The position numbers and the translations under genes are program-made. A stretch of 64,000 nt of DNA from Delphinus delphis (taxonomy: Eukaryota; Chordata; Mammalia; Artiodactyla; Delphinidae): contig NC_082698.1 of NCBI RefSeq assembly GCF_949987515.2, positions 28,734,070 to 28,798,069 on the forward strand, given 5' to 3'. The notes below the pieces were generated by a model, which worked only from the letters and a program-made list of their open reading frames with translations, searched no databases and was not told where the DNA came from. This document shows, in pieces, positions 47,641 through 58,060 of this stretch. The number at the start of each line of letters is the position of its first letter. Position 1 is the first letter of the stretch.

Positions 47641-48975
47641 CTGTGGCTGTGATACTGCCCTTGGCTCACGAACCCTTGGGGGAAACCTTAGCTCTGCATT
47701 TTAAGAGTTTTGCCTGTTTGATATCAGGAGGCCCTGGGAGGCTCCTGCGTACCCACACTGCATAAAGTAGTTCTCTTTATCTGCCAAGTAGAAGCCCCAT
47801 TTTGTTCCAGAAATAAGCTGAAAGTGGAGCCCGACGATGTGACTGCAGCAAACCAGGCCTGGCCTCTTTCCCACGCTTTAATTGGGGACCCAGGGCTCGA
47901 TCTGAGAGGTGCTGTGGGTGGGGGATCCATGAGTTAGGGCGGGTGGTGCATCGCGCAGCTCCTGGCTCTTCTCGAGCATCCAGGAGCTACGTGTGGGCAG
48001 ATTCTCGCTTCGGCTCCGGGCCGAGTTTGAAAACCCATCACTCTGTTCTTCTCCAGGACCAGAAAGGCGCAGTTCCCCTCGGGAGGGATAAGCCCAGGGT
48101 GACCTAGAGGAGGGTCTGGGCGGGTAGCTCTGCTGCTGCAGTGGAGTACAGTGGGCAAGCAGTGGCTCAGATGGGCGCAGCGCCGCCCAGACTAGCCAAG
48201 GACAGACAGGGTTGCTTTGACTTGGCCTAAGTCAGCGTGTATTGAACCCCCAAGACACTTTCGCCTCAGCTGCAGGCAGAACGGAGCCACGCGCAGCCTG
48301 GGCCCTTTTCCCCTACGGGCGGATAAACTCTTTGACCTGGTCATTCTGTGTATTCCTTCTGGGCCCTGTCAGGTCAGAGGGCGGCTTCTGTGTTGCTGCC
48401 CAGCGCGTCGCAGAGGTCCATACTTGGGTCCATGGAGTCTCCGTCTGCCCTCGGTGCTTTGGCAGGAATCACAGTCGCCACCGCAGGACCCCTCTGCAAC
48501 TTAACCAGCCTTGCTCTCGCTGCTTCAACCCAAAGGGAAGGGCCTGGAGCAGACGACATTCCTTGACGCTGTCAGGACAAATAGGCGCGCGACTGGTGCA
48601 GACCCTACTCCAGCACGCCCAGAACTGGCGCAGAGGCTTTCGCGTCGGGGTCGCAGCTAGAACTGCTCTCCCCAGAGCCTTGCCGGGAGGGAAGTAAAAA
48701 CAAGACGTCCCGCCCGGTACCCCAAATGTTAAAACTGTACAGTTTCGATCCCTCCGTCCGCTTCCCGACCCTAGAGGGTTAAATCAGGAGGGTACATCGC
48801 CACCCCTTCCTGTTACTCCCCCCTCCCCCGCCCCGCCTCACCTTACCTTTAAAAAGTTAAAAAATGTCTGCAGTTGAAATCTCTTAAAGGGGCGGTGCTG
48901 GTGAAGTACTCTTGGCACGAGTCTCTGAGAAGGCTGGCTAGGGGCGTGAGTTCGCTCCACCAGCACCAAAACACT
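47641..48975. other. GC-rich upstream flank of HPSE2
   Basis: GC-rich, largely repeat-free. Overlapping open frames (for example 48242-48697, 151 codons) reflect the low stop-codon density of GC-rich DNA and match no family I know. The 5'UTR of HPSE2 may begin in the last part. Confidence 0.6.
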
Positions 48976-49059
48976 GAAGAAGAAGAGAAAAAAAAAAAAA
49001 AAAAAAAAAAAACGAGAGAGAGGGGGGAAAAAGGAAGGGGAAAAAAGGGGGGAAAAAGG
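48976..49059 (+). repeat. Homopurine tract upstream of the HPSE2 start codon
   Basis: Eighty-four bases consist only of A and G except for one C at 49013. The tract includes a 25-base A-run (48988-49012), then GA repeats and alternating G-runs and A-runs. It ends 82 bp before the ATG, so it lies in the 5'UTR or core promoter. Such tracts can form triplex DNA or exclude nucleosomes; that role is inference. Confidence 0.9.
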
Positions 49060-49141
49060 CAGACAGACACACACTTTAGATATGGACAATTAGTCACCAG
49101 CGAGACCCTGTACGAAGAGAGGTTTAAATCAGAGGGATTTA

Positions 49142-49431
49142 ATGAGGGTGCTCTGTGCCTTTCCTGAAGCCATGCCCTCCAGCAACTCCCGCCCCCCCGC
49201 GTGCCTAGCCCCGGTGGCTCTCATCTTGGCTCTGTTGCTCCATCTCTCCCTTTCCTCCCAAGCTGGAGACAGGAGACCCTTGCCTGTAGACAGAGCTCCA
49301 GGTTTGAAGGAAAAGACCCTGATTCTACTTGATGTGAGCACCAAGAACCCAGTCAGGACAGTCAATGAGAACTTCCTCTCTCTGCAGCTGGATCCGTCCA
49401 TCATTCATGATGGCTGGCTGGATTTCTTAAG
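49142..49431 (+). CDS. HPSE2: HPSE2 exon 1 coding part (heparanase-2, residues 1-96 plus 2 nt)
   Basis: This exon encodes the N-terminus of heparanase-2, a secreted GH79-family relative of heparanase. The family protein binds heparan sulfate but is not known to cleave it, and loss in humans causes urofacial (Ochoa) syndrome. The translation opens MRVLCAFPEAMPSSNSRPPA. A hydrophobic core at about residues 22-39 (LAPVALILALLLHLSLSS) forms the signal peptide, and SQA at 39-41 is a plausible cleavage site. The mature start GDRRPLPVDR and the stretches KTLILLDVSTKNPVRTVNEN and IIHDGWLDFL match the family closely. The exon ends at 49431 in front of a gtaagg donor and leaves a phase-2 split codon (AG|C, Ser97). 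Reading through the donor would give one Arg and a stop, so the splice is required. The start was chosen by agreement with the known HPSE2 N-terminus; an in-frame ATG at codon 11 (49172) has a better context. The transcription start and 5'UTR cannot be fixed from sequence. Confidence 0.96.
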
Positions 49432-49802
49432 GTAAGGCAGGGGCTTCATGGATCATTTTTTTTAAAGTAGCACCCCCCACCCCTTCCTATCCCCCCATTC
49501 CAAAGGGGGAAGAAGAAGAAAAAAAAGCCAAGCGGATCTCTCAAAGAGAAGAAAGGTTTTCCTCCTCCTGGAATATTTGCTGAGGCTGTAACTGGTGATT
49601 GAGAAAAGCAGTGTTTTCTATTAAGATGCACATGTTTGCAATGCAGAAGGCATTTCAGAAACTTACCAGTTATGACTGAAAAAATGTTGTGCTTACATAT
49701 ATCCACAATTAGCCTCCCCGTCTACTTCCGAAAAGAAAGAAGAGGTTCAGGGCAGTTACAAAAGTGAAGAAAAAGGTCTTGAACAACAAAGACCCGAGAG
49801 GG

Positions 49803-49807
<5 letters not shown>

Positions 49808-49841
<34 letters not shown>
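49808..49841 (+). repeat. (TG)n microsatellite in HPSE2 intron 1
   Basis: About 17 TG units follow ggatata and are succeeded by ctgcctgtctg. The repeat lies 376 bp after the exon 1 donor. Confidence 0.97.
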
Positions 49842-50499
49842 TGCCTGTCTGCGTGTGTCTGTGAGTGTTTAAGCGGGGATCGCACGAAAGTGGAATTTTC
49901 CACGGAAAGATCGTTCCGTCAGTTCTCTCCCACTCCCAGAACAGAAAATGAATCTAAGCAGAGGCTTGAGCGGTGGGCAAGTTGGTTCGGATTTTTAATT
50001 TTATATCCTCCGCTGTCCTTTCCAGACTTCAGGACTTTTTAAGATACTTTTTATAGATCGAATGGTCCCCCCCAGTCCCTACTCCTTAAATCTCCTGCGA
50101 TAACTGCATAGTTTAGTTTTTCTTTAAAGAAAAAAAAAAAAAAAGTCCTCGCTCCGGTCATAGCGTATATAAGAAGAGCGGAAAGTGTCCTAGAAGTACC
50201 CCGGGGATATTTCGGAGATCTGAATCCAGCACTGGTGGATTAGGAAGCCGGGAGTTTTGTGATTATGGACCCTGCATTACTCTAGGGCTTGGACTCTAAT
50301 TGGGCTCACCCTCTCCCCAGTTGTTACTGTTCAGCAGTAAGGCAACCACGATCCCTTCCCAACAGGGACAGAGTTGCAGGGTAAAAAAAAAAAAAAAGTC
50401 TACAATGTCGAATCCAAGTGTTGAGTTAAAAAAATTTCCCTCCAAATTGGAGCCTCAGCTGTGGGCTCCCTCGAAGAGCTCCGAGAGCTCTCAGTCTCA

Positions 50500-51230
50500 C
50501 TTTTCTGTTCTGAGGCCGCGTCCGCCGCGCCTTTCCTGAGTATCTTTCACTCTGGGAAATTCGAGTTTGCTTCTCGCGTGCGCCCGCCCCTCAGCTCTCC
50601 AGGTTTCCTTAGCCTCGGCCAGGTCAGCGGACGCGGCAGGTAGCAGGAGGCGCTGTGTGGGGCGCTTCTTCCACGTGGAGCGAGCGTTGCGGGAGGACTG
50701 AGTGGTTGCTGTGGCCGCCGCCGAGGCCGTTTTGGTTCCTGCCCGCGCCTCCACTGGGAGGGCGGGAACAGCTCTGCGCGGCCGGATTCCTCCTCGGAAG
50801 CTCTTCCGTGCAGCAGCGCGCGTCTGTGAGCTCGTCCGGGAGGTGGGGGGCGACTACACGCCCCACTTGCATGGCGCTTCTCTAGCTACGCGGACTCCTT
50901 CGGGGTTCTTTTGCTTCTGACCTTAAAAACAACAACAAACTTTCATGTTCTCGCTAAATGCTTGTCGCAGAAAAGATTGTGGAAGGCGGCTTTTCGGGGA
51001 AGAAGCCGTGGTGGGGCGTATTTGCATTGGCTGTGCAGGTTTCCGGCTGGAAGGTTGTTGGAAACGCCGTTTCTGCTGGGCCGGACTCGCTCGGATGTCT
51101 CCTCGCCCGCCGTGGGCCCACACGACGGCCGATTGCGCCCGCCGGGTAACGCAGTGCCGGAGTCCTCGGCCAAGCGATCCTTCCGGCGGCTACTGGACTT
51201 CTCCAGGCGGCCACGACTTTTGTTAGAAAC
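50500..51230. promoter_or_regulatory. CpG-dense core within HPSE2 intron 1
   Basis: This is the most CpG-dense part of the window, with many CG dinucleotides and GC-box-like runs. It lies 1.1-1.8 kb downstream of the ATG exon. It could be the body of the main CpG island, an intronic enhancer, or an alternative promoter. Sequence alone does not separate these. Confidence 0.6.
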
Positions 51231-52327
51231 TGTAAAACTGGAGTCTGTTTTTTTCTCTGTTTTCTCTTATCCACCGCCATTAAGATACTCTTTAGTACCA
51301 TTTGGATTGGATATTCAGAACCTGAAGCAGCAAAGCGTTAAAAATAACGTAGAGACCCCGAACTTAACAGCTGATGCCCTTAGCATTAAGAGCATCTGTT
51401 TGCTCCTTCTCTACCCCTTCCCGAATTAGCAGCGTTTGGCTTTTGAAAAACCTATTTATGGAAATCCTGAACCTAAATAGGTGTAAATAGTATTCTGATG
51501 CCCCTCGAGTCTCCTACTACGTGCAGGTTCCACATTTCGGCAAACTTCATTTTCCTCAGAGCTTCCAAATGGCCCCAAGTGGGAAGGAAAAATGATAGAG
51601 CCCAACCCGGGGGGTGGAGAGGAGAACGTTACCTTTCCTGAGATCGGGCTGAATTATTTCAGGGGCCAAAGAGGCATTGCTTTTACTGTGCAAGGCGGGG
51701 CTGGGGAGTGTTCTCAGAAAGGCAAGAATTTACCCCGGGAATTTCTCTTGCTCAGGGATTTGGGAGATGCATACAGTTGTTATAAGGTAGTGGAAAAGGA
51801 AAATCAGCTTTGGCATTAAAAAAAATTAACTTGACCTCAGGTGCATGATCCGAGAGAAAGAAGGCAGGTTTCACCTTCTCCATGGAGGTTGCGATGCCCC
51901 TGGGGCAGAGGAGGCAGATCCCGTCTTTCAGCCCAGAAGTTTGGCAAAAGTCGGAGCCCGGGGTCCGTGCGCTGCGCGTCTCCTCCGGGAGAGCTTTTCA
52001 GGCAGGGGCAGAAGCCCCGCAACTGCGCCTTAGTCCCGTGTTCTCAGCAGAAGGGCACCCCCCACCTTATGCACACACTATTAACAAACACAATCTCTAA
52101 CTCTTTGTAAATACTACTTTTGGTGAGCATCGTCGGGGTGCCTGAGGGAGGGGGCCACGACCATTTGGGCGCGGGAGGCGTAGCTCCCGGAGCCCCATGG
52201 CCCAAGAATGGGCAGACTGGGGCGCCAGGCATAACTCCACAGAGAGTGGGAAGAGGGCCTTGCTGGTGCCCCGCATCCTCTCGCTTGTCCCCCGGATCCT
52301 TTCCTTTCTCCTTCTCTATCCCTGCAG

Positions 52328-52485
52328 CTCCAAGCGTCTGGTGACCCTGGCCCGGGGACTTTCACCTGCCTTTCTGCGCTTCGGGGGCAAAAGGACCGAC
52401 TTCCTGCAGTTCCAGAATCTGAGGAACCCGGCAAAAAGCCGTGGGGGCCCCGGCCCGGATTACTATCTCAAAAACTATGAGGATG
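52328..52485 (+). CDS. HPSE2: HPSE2 exon 2 (heparanase-2, residues 97-149)
   Basis: This is the second coding exon of heparanase-2. It is preceded by a pyrimidine-rich tract and a ccctgcag acceptor at 52326-52327, and followed by a gtgaga donor at 52486. Its first base completes the Ser97 codon begun in exon 1. The reading frame then gives SKRLVTLARGLSPAFLRFGG, KRTDFLQFQNLRNPAKSRGG and PGPDYYLKNYED. The LRFGGKRTDF segment is the strand/loop motif shared by heparanase and heparanase-2 near the start of the TIM-barrel domain. The exon ends in phase 1, with the first base of codon 150 before the donor, as expected for an Asp codon there. Length is 158 nt. No frameshift or stop is present, so the gene looks intact as far as it can be seen. 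The remaining exons are not in this window. Confidence 0.96.
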
Positions 52486-55064
52486 GTGAGAAACTTGCTC
52501 CCCACTCTTGTTGGGTGGGTGAAGTTTGGGGAGTGGGAGCCAGCAATCGGTATGTGTGCGTGTGGGGTGCAGATTTGGAGGAGGGCCAGGTTGAAGCTCA
52601 CCTGAAAAACTGGTAGCTGTAGGCGAGGGGAAACTGGAGTGTGGGATTCCTGACGTGATTACACAAAGGGGGCTCATCAGGTTGTCCTTGTCCAGGCTGC
52701 TGGCCTTTCTTCGGTGGCTGAGTCTCAGAGGCCGAGAACTAGTAGCCAAAACTTATGACTGGCTAGTCCTATAGGGAGAAGGTGCAGTGGGTTTCTTGAG
52801 AAAATCCAGTCAGGTTCATAAAGGGGCAGGGTCACGTTTCCTTTCTAAAATTAAAGGAAGTGCCTTTTTGTTTTTCTTATTCTTTGCTTTGCTGAGATGA
52901 GGCTACGGAGGGCTTCAGCCTCTTTTGAATCCCACTCTAAAGTTTTCTGGAATAATCCTTTTTAGATTGGTCCATTGTTGGGAAGGTTTGAAACTTTTCA
53001 CAGTGGGTTCTTCTTTAGACTGCCTAATCTCAGAGTTGCAGTCTCAGAGTTGCACTTTTTTTTTCTCAGTTTCAAAATGGGATTATAAATGCCAGCCTTT
53101 CCTGCCAGGATCAGATGAGTTAAGTGTTGGAAGGGCTTTTGAAAATGCGAGATCCTATTCCAGTGTGAGAGGCCAATCTTTTTACAGTCTTTGAACAGTC
53201 TCATTTTTACTAGGGAAAAATGAAAATGGTATTTAAGAAAATTGTTTAGAGGGTTTGGTGTTAATAACTATGAACTTGCTGTGTGGGTAGAGGAACAGAG
53301 TTTCTTTCAAATGGGCAAGGTGGCAATTGATGGGTCTTCACCCACTGAGGTTGTTTAGATTGGGTAGAAGAGGCATTAGCGTCCATTCCTGGAGAGCTAT
53401 CTCTGCCCTGTTGTCCCTTCTCATACATGAGCTACAGTTTTATTTTTAAAGGGCTCAGGGACATGTTCTCAGAGCTCCCTGGATTTTGTTACATCTTGTC
53501 CTTATAAATCAGCAAAATGAGGAAAAGCCCTTGTATTTTCTGGGGCTTTCACTGAATGGGAATTCTGGAGAGTTTGGATCTATTTCAAGGTTGGCTGAGA
53601 AACCTTTTTTTTAAAGTGCCAGACTGGAGAAAGAGGGCAAGACTGAGGCTTCTTGAGTTTGAATCCTGAATTAGACTTACTCTTTTACAGCATTGGCAAA
53701 GTGTGTAGGTGTTTAAGGCTACATCTTTTCAAAGGTAAATATCATTGCTATAAAAATGTGGATTGCCAGTAGATTTTGCTGTCACTCATCATAAAATGCT
53801 GAAAGGTAAAAGATAATCCTGAACAGCAGCTCTGATGGTAATTTGACCTGGGGCTTTATAGCTCCCAGGGTCACTGTCAGCTCTGTGTTCGGATACAAGA
53901 AGGGAGAATATTAATGGTTTTCCTGATGAAACAGCTCTTCTTTGAGTCCATTTGAACTACTTCCTCTTTAGTTTGTGAAAAAACTTGTAAGAGCCCCAGG
54001 AACCACTGTGGGAAAAAAAAGGACTATTATAAGTTTAGGAATTAGCCTTTTTCTCCCAAACTTGTACCTCGGATTATATTACCTATTCATTGAGAGTGGG
54101 AGATATGCTTAAAATGAAGGATACAATTTGTTTCCCTTTGTACAAGGAGAAAGTGGGCATCATGGTGAGAAAGGATATTGGCAGAAGGCCGTGCCCCATA
54201 AAACTTCATAGAATTAGGAAAAAGCCAGAAACGGAAAAGATCTAAGAGGTCATCTTCAATCCTTCCACCACTTCAGGGTTCAGTACAGGATCATTCCATA
54301 TGGAATCCTTTTCTCGTTTTGTCCAACATAGTATTAAATATCTCTAGGAGTGTAGTTTTCACCACTCCTGTGGGAGAGTTTTTTTGTCCCATAGGTTTTC
54401 ACTGGTAAATTTTTCCTGAATTTTCCCTTTATATTCTCTAAATATTTGGTTACTCCTCTTTGCATTTTTTTAGACATTTACCTTCAAAATAATTTCTTTG
54501 TTGTGTCAGCTTCAAAAAAAGTTTTCCTCATAGCTGTTTTTTATCTAGACTACCTGGATTTAATTCTTTTAAAACTTTCTTTAAAGTCAGTCCTTCCCAA
54601 CACTAATCTGTTTTATTGCTCCTAGCTGAACTCCTTTTGATTTATGTCTCCTTGGTAATAAGATGCTCTGAACTATATCAGTATTTGAGGCCTTAGCACA
54701 GTTAAAGAGAGTAGGAGTGCCCTGTTTCTGCCCTTTGATGCTCACATATCCTTAAATCACCCATATTGTCTTTGTTGTTGCATGTTGCATTGCAGAATTA
54801 AAGGCAAAAATGGTTTTGGTATAGTCTCAGCAATTTTGCAAATGTTATACTTCAGTTGTCACTTTTAATCCAGTGATAACTGTCATCATAATGAGCCTCT
54901 CAAAATAATTAGGTCTTCTCAGTAAACGGCCCTGTAATAGGCATTTTGGCATAAGTACCTTATTTTTTTAAAAAAGGGATGTATTGTCTTAAACATAATA
55001 TAGAATAATAACATACATTTTGAATAATTAGATACAGCTACTGGCACATTATGAAATTGAGTGA

Positions 55065-55280
55065 CATAGGGAATAGAATATGGAATTTGGACTCAGAAAG
55101 CCTGTATTTCAGGCCTGGCTCTATCACTTACGAATATGTGGCCCTGGGCTTGCTGCTTCTCTGTAATATATGGATGTGATAATACCTGCTCTGCATTGCT
55201 TCTGTGAGGGTTCTGAGAGGTATCTGTATAAGATATTTTGTCAACCGCAAAGCACTATGAAGGCTAAGTATTCCTACTTT
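55065..55280 (+). repeat. MIR
   Basis: MIR order in sense: atttggactcagaaagcctg, cctggctctatcacttacg, ggccctgggcttgctgcttc, tctgtgagggttctgagagg. Confidence 0.85.
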
Positions 55281-56089
55281 TATTAAAGGCAGCTTCAGGA
55301 AATTTATAACATATATGTTTTGTATTTTAAAGTGGGTTTAAGGAGTGAATAAGATGCGGTAGACCAAAGTTTATGCAGAAGAAAGGAGATAGAATTAGGG
55401 AATTGTTTGAGAGGATTAAGAGAATGTAGGGAGAATTTTTAGGGAGAATTGTCTTTAAGGAATGGAGGTGGAGAACATAGGGTGGCTATTTTTTTTGTGT
55501 GGTAATGAAAGAAGAGACTAATCTTTAGTTTTGTTATATACGAACATTAAAATGAACTGATAGTTCCAGCTTGGGTAACATACACTTTTCTAGTTAATTC
55601 ATTCATATTGCTACCTCGATGTGATTTTTTGTTGTTGTTTCCCCCTGAATTAATAGGGCAGTTAACAAGTCATGTGGCTTATATTTTCCAAAAACTTTTA
55701 AAGCATATTAATGCAGCTGCATTTTCTCTTTCTAAAGTCACTGTTTACATAAACTTTGGGAACTTCTCTAGTTAGTCCTTTAATACAGTTACTTATTCCA
55801 CTCTTAGCGTAGGCAACTTGAACTTCATATAAACATGATGATGATGGAGGAAATAAAAAATAGGATTGTTCTTCATATTTTGGAGTCTTACCCTTTGCCT
55901 ATCTATGTGATGTTATGCTTTTCTTGCTCCTAACAAAGAAATCTTGGGTTAATCTTTTGTTCTTAAGTTTATTTTGCTGCAGTCTGTCTCTTTGTTGTAT
56001 ATTCAGTGTGATTTATTTGTATGCCTGTCTCTTTACTGCCATAACCATATCTTTAATCAAGATATACACCATTTATTATGCACATCAAA

Positions 56090-56547
56090 AGCCAGCTTAA
56101 TATTTCTAAAATATCATATTCATCATGTCACTTTTTTGCTGGAAAACTTCGATTATTTTTGGATTGCTTACAGAAAATGTTCAAACTCCTCAACTTGGCA
56201 TTCAAAGCCTTTTTAAATCTCAGCTTACCTTTTGTACCCTATGTTTTCATAAAACTTTTATTACAGCTCAGCTTTATTTTCACTGTTTCCTTAAAACACC
56301 TTTATCTCAACCCCCTTTGTTCAGCCATTCTATCTGTGCTTTAAATGCCTTTTTCTTGGCTCTGTTAAACTCTCACCACCCACTCCACCCAATTCTTGAA
56401 GACCCATTGCAAATGCCCCTTATTTTCACAAGCCCTTCCTGAACAGGTCATTTCATAGTTATCTCTTTTTTCTCTGGACTATTGCAGTTCTTTCTCATTA
56501 TGTTGTTCTTTTGGCCCCTTCTGCCTTGTTTTGCTTTTTAACTTTTC

Positions 56548-56593
<46 letters not shown>

Positions 56594-56780
56594 ATACACA
56601 CATATATATATATGAAAAGTTAAACATATATATATGTATTTTTGTTTTACCTTTTCAATTAGAATGCAAATTCTTTATAGGAAGGGACCATATCTAATTG
56701 TTGTATATCCTAAAATGTCTAGCATTATGTATGACACATAGTAGAACTTCTGCAAATATTTTTGGCTGCATACTAGGTTA
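56090..56780 (+). mobile_element. L2 with an inserted AT/GT microsatellite
   Basis: L2 text: atgtcacttttttgctggaaaac, ttcaaactcctcaacttggc, ttcaaagcctttttaaatctc. The L2 end resumes at about 56650 (gaatgcaaattctttatagg, gacacatagtagaactt). The microsatellite palindrome at 56537-56624 lies between. Confidence 0.7.
56537..56624. repeat. Palindromic (TA)n(TG)n...(CA)n(TA)n repeat
   Basis: Left arm tttaacttttc then (AT)n and (GT)n; right arm (CA)n, (TA)n and gaaaagttaaa. The non-repeat ends are exact reverse complements over 11 bp, so the whole 88 bp can fold back. Confidence 0.9.
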
Positions 56781-57680
56781 AGAGCCTGTTAAAGGCACTG
56801 GAAAAATGGAGGTTACCGATGAAGAAATGAGTAAACACATACATAAAGATTCCATTCATTTTTCACCTTCAATGCATTTTCACACGAAGTCCATTCTTAA
56901 TATTTATTTTAATGACATACTTCATTATTTTAACTATGTACTCTTTATCTTTGGTAGTCTAAGTGTCTTGGTTTTATACTGTGCATTAAATCAACTTTAC
57001 CACCTGATTTAAAGCCTTGCACTGGACCCACACTATTTTTTATTGTATCTGTTTCTTCTTTGCCTTTACTTTTGCTTTTCTTGGTTAACCTTATGTAGTT
57101 TCTACACCTAATTTTACAATTCCCAAATTAATAGTGCCTTTTCACAAATTTAAATGTTTTTTCAATCTTCGTCTCCTGAAAATTTTCTCTTCTGAGAGCT
57201 TCTGAAATCCTAAATAATGAATGTGGAGTACACTTTGTAAACTTTAAGGCACTATATGACTATTATTATTGTTTTCCTTTCTCCAGGAAGTTCTCCTAGT
57301 TTTAGTAGAGGTGAGGTAGTTAATTCTTTATCTTTCTATTCCCATTCCATCAATCAAGACATATGACATAAGAACAGCACAACTGCCAAAATACATATTT
57401 GCCTTGAACTTATCCACCTTTCATTATCTCACTTTATTTCACATAAATGTTTCTTGAAATCCAATTACATTTAACAAGTGTTTATTGATTACCTGCTCTG
57501 TGTTTAGTTTCATGCTGGACAAAATGCAGATTATCAAATAAATAAAAGATACAGCCCTATATCAACATTAGAGCACAACAGTAATCATTGCTGTAGGCAA
57601 GATCCACTAATCAGTGTTAAAATAAGTAGGCGAGGTTTAAGACAAAGCACGATATTTGCATAGCCTCAAAGCATCTCTCT
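56781..57680. other. Intronic DNA, no recognisable gene
   Basis: About 57470-57600 may be an ancient interspersed repeat (gtgtttattgattacctgctctg). Otherwise nothing I can name. Confidence 0.45.
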
Positions 57681-57685
57681 CATAA

Positions 57686-57706
57686 TGTTAATTAATTAAT
57701 TAATTA
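57686..57706 (+). repeat. (TTAA)n microsatellite
   Basis: About five ttaa units. Confidence 0.85.
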
Positions 57707-57714
57707 TTGTGGTG

Positions 57715-58060
57715 GTTTTAGCATAGGACCACCAATACTTTGATACTTTTAGGATGTGGAACTTCTGTTTTCCCCTTGAGTGTGGGCTGGATTTAACAAC
57801 TTGTTTCTAAAGAAGAGAGTCTATAAAGCAGAAAATAGTAACTTCACAGTGGAGAAGCTGTCAGATATCATTTCAACAAAGTGATCAAGGTTAACATCAG
57901 CAGATAGGTCATGTTGATATCATGTATTCCCTGATATCATGTGATGAGAAGGGCACTTCACCTTTGTGATATTCTTTCCCCAAATCCATAACTCTGTAAA
58001 TATGAGAAAACACTAGTCAAATTGAAGGATACTCTACAAAATACTTGACCTTTCCCCTTC
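57715..58060. repeat. Ancient interspersed repeat, family uncertain
   Basis: The stretch ttgagtgtgggctggatttaac and gatgagaagggcacttcacc, then caaatccataactctgt, has the look of an old mammalian LTR or DNA repeat seen many times in genomes. I cannot assign it. Confidence 0.4.

Larger units (their letters stand above)
49432..52327 (+). other. HPSE2: HPSE2 intron 1 (2,896 bp, CpG-rich)
   Basis: This GT-AG intron starts gtaaggcag and ends ctatccctgcag. It is short for a gene whose other introns are usually very long. I see no SINE or L1 in it, which contrasts with the upstream 37 kb. It carries a (TG)n microsatellite at 49808-49841, A-runs near 50131-50144 and 50383-50397, and a CpG-dense core at about 50500-51230. 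Open frames inside it (for example 172 codons at 50911-51429) show no recognisable protein and are explained by GC-rich composition. Confidence 0.9.
47900..52480. promoter_or_regulatory. CpG-rich domain around the HPSE2 5' end
   Basis: GC content and CpG frequency rise sharply from about 47.9 kb after a long AT-rich, CpG-poor stretch, and fall again after exon 2. CpG is moderate at 48160-48830 upstream of exon 1, drops in the purine tract and early intron 1, peaks at about 50500-51230 inside intron 1, and rises again at 51880-52460 over exon 2. This is the usual setting of a mammalian CpG-island promoter. I see no convincing TATA box at the expected distance from the ATG. Edges are estimates by eye. 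Confidence 0.7.

Noticed and set aside
48242..48697. 151-codon open frame upstream of HPSE2
   Set aside because: GC-rich, low-stop region with competing frames on both strands; the product resembles nothing known.
49432..49435. Exon 1 ending with Arg and a stop codon
   Set aside because: The apparent stop lies in the gtaagg donor; splicing restores the Ser codon.
50911..51429. 172-codon open frame in the CpG-rich part of HPSE2 intron 1
   Set aside because: Several overlapping frames on both strands are open here because the DNA is GC-rich; no protein family, splice pattern or codon bias supports it.
51445..51465. MEF2- or CArG-like site (cctatttatgg)
   Set aside because: One base off both consensus forms and isolated; too little to call.
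52197..52616. 139-codon frame overlapping HPSE2 exon 2
   Set aside because: It is the exon 2 frame extended into both introns; canonical splice sites limit the real coding part to 52328-52485.
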